Shown here: positions 5,795-7,124 of the stretch, piece after piece | Numbering within the stretch: position 1 is the first letter of the stretch | How the letters are laid out: every line of letters begins with the position of its first letter | NCBI GenBank assembly: GCA_003241785.1 | Contig: QFPW01000057.1 | Span: 1 to 7,124 of the forward strand | Source of the DNA: Rhodovulum sulfidophilum | Lineage (GTDB): Bacteria > Pseudomonadota > Alphaproteobacteria > Rhodobacterales > Rhodobacteraceae | DNA: 7,124 nucleotides | Reading direction: 5' to 3' | Translations under genes and position numbers: made by a program | Notes under the pieces: generated by a model | Databases searched by the model: none | Told to the model about the DNA's origin: nothing | The model's input: the letters and a program-made list of their open reading frames with translations, nothing else

Positions 5795-7060
5795 ATGGAT
5801 AAGAAGCACTTTTATCGCGTAGGCAGCCACTCTGGCGCCTGGGACGATCTACCCACTGACCCAGATGAACTGGATTCTCTGACCAATAGTGCTCGAAAGC
5901 ACATCGAGCCGTGGCTCTCTGCTGTCTTCCAAGCAGAGCACCTCAACCTACTGCTCGGCAGTGGGTTCACCGCAGCAATTGGTTATCTCGCGGGCGTAGG
6001 GGCCACAGGCATGGCCAAGGTTACATTTGGCACGTCTTATGACGCCGCCATCGATGCGCACGCCCAGGCCGGAGCGACGGCCATGAAAAGAGGTGCGGCA
6101 AACATCGAAGATCAGTTTCGAAGTGCGCTTGCTCTGCTCGAGGGCCTGGGGGTCATAGACAAGGGAGCAGAAAAAACTCTTAAGGATGGCATTGATGCCC
6201 AGATGTCTGGCTTCCTCACTTCATTATTGAAGACGGAAAGCGGGATTGTTGCTGGAAAGGATCCGACGTCGAAAGATGCTGCCCAGGGCGCTCTGCAATC
6301 ATTCCTGCTGAGTTTTGCGAGCCGCGCTGCATCTCGTGAACGTTTGCACGTCTTCACAACCAACTACGACCGCCTGATCGAACATGGTTGCGACTTTGCG
6401 GGTCTTCGGATCATCGACAGATTCGTCGGCGCGCTGAATCCGGTCTTCCGCGCGTCGCGCGTTGAAGTTGATGTCCACTACAATCCACCCGGCATTCGGG
6501 GAGAACCGCGGTTCATGGAGGGCGTCATTCGCCTGACTAAGCTCCACGGCTCACTGGATTGGTTTTTTGATAAGGACGAGCGGCGAATCTATCGCAAGGG
6601 CATCCCATTCGGAGCGCCTGCGGATCATACCGACATTCCCAAAAAACCCGTCGACACGGTGATGATCTATCCCAATCCCGCGAAGGACGTCGAAACAACA
6701 CAGTATCCCTATGCGGAGCTCTTCCGCGATTTTGCGGCAGCAGCTTGCCGACCTAACGCCGTTGTCGTGACCTATGGCTATGGTTTCGGCGACGATCACG
6801 TCAATCGAGTGCTGCTCGATATGCTCACGATCCCGTCGACCCATTTGGTGATCATGGCCTATTCGGCTGACGATCGCCTCAAAGCATTCGTTGAAAAGAC
6901 GCGAGATGCGCAAGTCTCGTTGCTGATCGGGCCTCATTTCTCGGATCTTGCAACGTTGGTTGCAAGCTACCTGCCGAAACCGGCGCTCGACTACATATCG
7001 GGCCGAATGACAGAATTGTTGAAGCATCGTAACCGGCCGATTGGCACCGCGTCGGTTTAG
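5795..7060 (+). CDS. SIR2-family NADase-type defence protein, 3' end probably altered by an IS66 end
   Basis: This 421-residue cytosolic protein has a SIR2 Rossmann core. The NAD-binding glycine motif is NLLLGSGFTAAIG at 51-63. HVFTTNYDRLIE at 185-196 holds the conserved Asn190 and Asp192, KLHGSLDWF at 249-257 holds the probable catalytic His251, and VVVTYGYGFGDDHVN at 323-337 is the last NAD-binding motif. A long helical insertion (about 90-180) separates the first two motifs, as in antiphage SIR2 proteins rather than in deacetylases. Such proteins deplete NAD on infection. The architecture resembles SIR2 subunits of SIR2-HerA systems, but the adjacent gene is an IS66 transposase end, so no HerA partner is seen. 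ATG at 5795 follows GGGGGGAAGT; a TTG at 5783 with AAGGAG 12 nt upstream is the alternative. The last 10 or so residues appear to be read from IS sequence. Base composition is less GC-rich than in the upstream genes. Confidence 0.82.
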   Translation: MDKKHFYRVGSHSGAWDDLPTDPDELDSLTNSARKHIEPWLSAVFQAEHLNLLLGSGFTAAIGYLAGVGATGMAKVTFGTSYDAAIDAHAQAGATAMKRGAANIEDQFRSALALLEGLGVIDKGAEKTLKDGIDAQMSGFLTSLLKTESGIVAGKDPTSKDAAQGALQSFLLSFASRAASRERLHVFTTNYDRLIEHGCDFAGLRIIDRFVGALNPVFRASRVEVDVHYNPPGIRGEPRFMEGVIRLTKLHGSLDWFFDKDERRIYRKGIPFGAPADHTDIPKKPVDTVMIYPNPAKDVETTQYPYAELFRDFAAAACRPNAVVVTYGYGFGDDHVNRVLLDMLTIPSTHLVIMAYSADDRLKAFVEKTRDAQVSLLIGPHFSDLATLVASYLPKPALDYISGRMTELLKHRNRPIGTASV

Positions 7061-7124
7061 GCGGCCTCGGCGTGGGCTTCCGTGGTTGGTACCCAGTTCC
7101 AAGGCAGGAGCTCGTCGAGCCGGT
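7029..7124 (-). mobile_element. 3' end of an IS66-type insertion sequence (partial)
   Basis: The minus strand carries the IS66-type transposase tail, ending 28 bp inside a GTAACCGGCC sequence at 7029-7038. IS66 family ends commonly begin GTAA, so 7029 is the likely outer edge. The element continues beyond the window to the right. The inverted-repeat partner and the target duplication (IS66 elements make 8 bp; candidate GAAGCATC at 7021-7028) cannot be checked here. Confidence 0.6.
7057..7124 (-). CDS. IS66-family transposase, C-terminal fragment (continues outside the window)
   Basis: Read on the minus strand from the right edge, the frame gives RLDELLPWNWVPTTEAHAEA followed by one Ala and TAA at 7059-7057. 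The LDELLPWNW segment is the typical C-terminus of IS66-family DDE transposases. Only the last 21 residues are visible. The stop codon overlaps the stop of the SIR2 gene on the other strand, showing that the SIR2 frame runs into the element. Confidence 0.8.
   Translation of the reverse strand, partial: RLDELLPWNWVPTTEAHAEAA

Noticed and set aside
1..7124. CRISPR array, tRNA or rRNA genes
   Set aside because: No regularly spaced direct repeats, and no cloverleaf or rRNA-like sequence, were seen on either strand.

Overview
The window is GC-rich, with alphaproteobacterial-style codon use and gene families. It reads as accessory DNA from a plasmid or integrative element, most likely of a sphingomonad or rhizobial-type host. 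That taxonomic guess comes from protein style and remembered family distribution, not from a search. Both edges are pieces of insertion sequences: an IS21-type terminus on the left (bases 1-95) and the 3' end of an IS66-type transposase gene on the right (from about 7029). Between them lie one plasmid-type ParB-like gene and a compact set of defence-type genes.

Layout: (1) 13-1176, minus strand, is a ParB/Spo0J-like protein whose native C-terminus has been replaced by the IS21 end. (2) 1177-1607 is a divergent intergenic region with no convincing gene. It holds a near-perfect 26-bp palindrome just upstream of the ParB start, a 10-bp inverted repeat with arms 78 bp apart, and several short hairpins. 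(3) 1608-3975, plus strand, is a two-gene unit: a small helical protein overlapping by 8 bp a Rad50/SMC-like ABC ATPase with a CPVC zinc-hook motif. (4) 4188-5718 is an AbiEi/AbiEii (type IV toxin-antitoxin) pair overlapping by 11 bp. (5) 5795-7060 is a SIR2-family NADase-type protein. Its gene runs into the IS66 end, so its last residues are probably IS-derived and any downstream partner gene is missing.

Functionally, rightward genes 3-5 look like a defence island. The SMC-like ATPase and small partner would be a DNA- or invader-sensing module, AbiE a phage-exclusion or maintenance toxin-antitoxin pair, and SIR2 an NAD-depleting effector. SIR2 proteins of this architecture are best known with a HerA-type ATPase, and none is present here. 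The most interesting candidate for an undescribed system is the small-protein plus zinc-hook ATPase pair, possibly acting with the AbiE or SIR2 effectors beside it. That link is inferred from gene order only.
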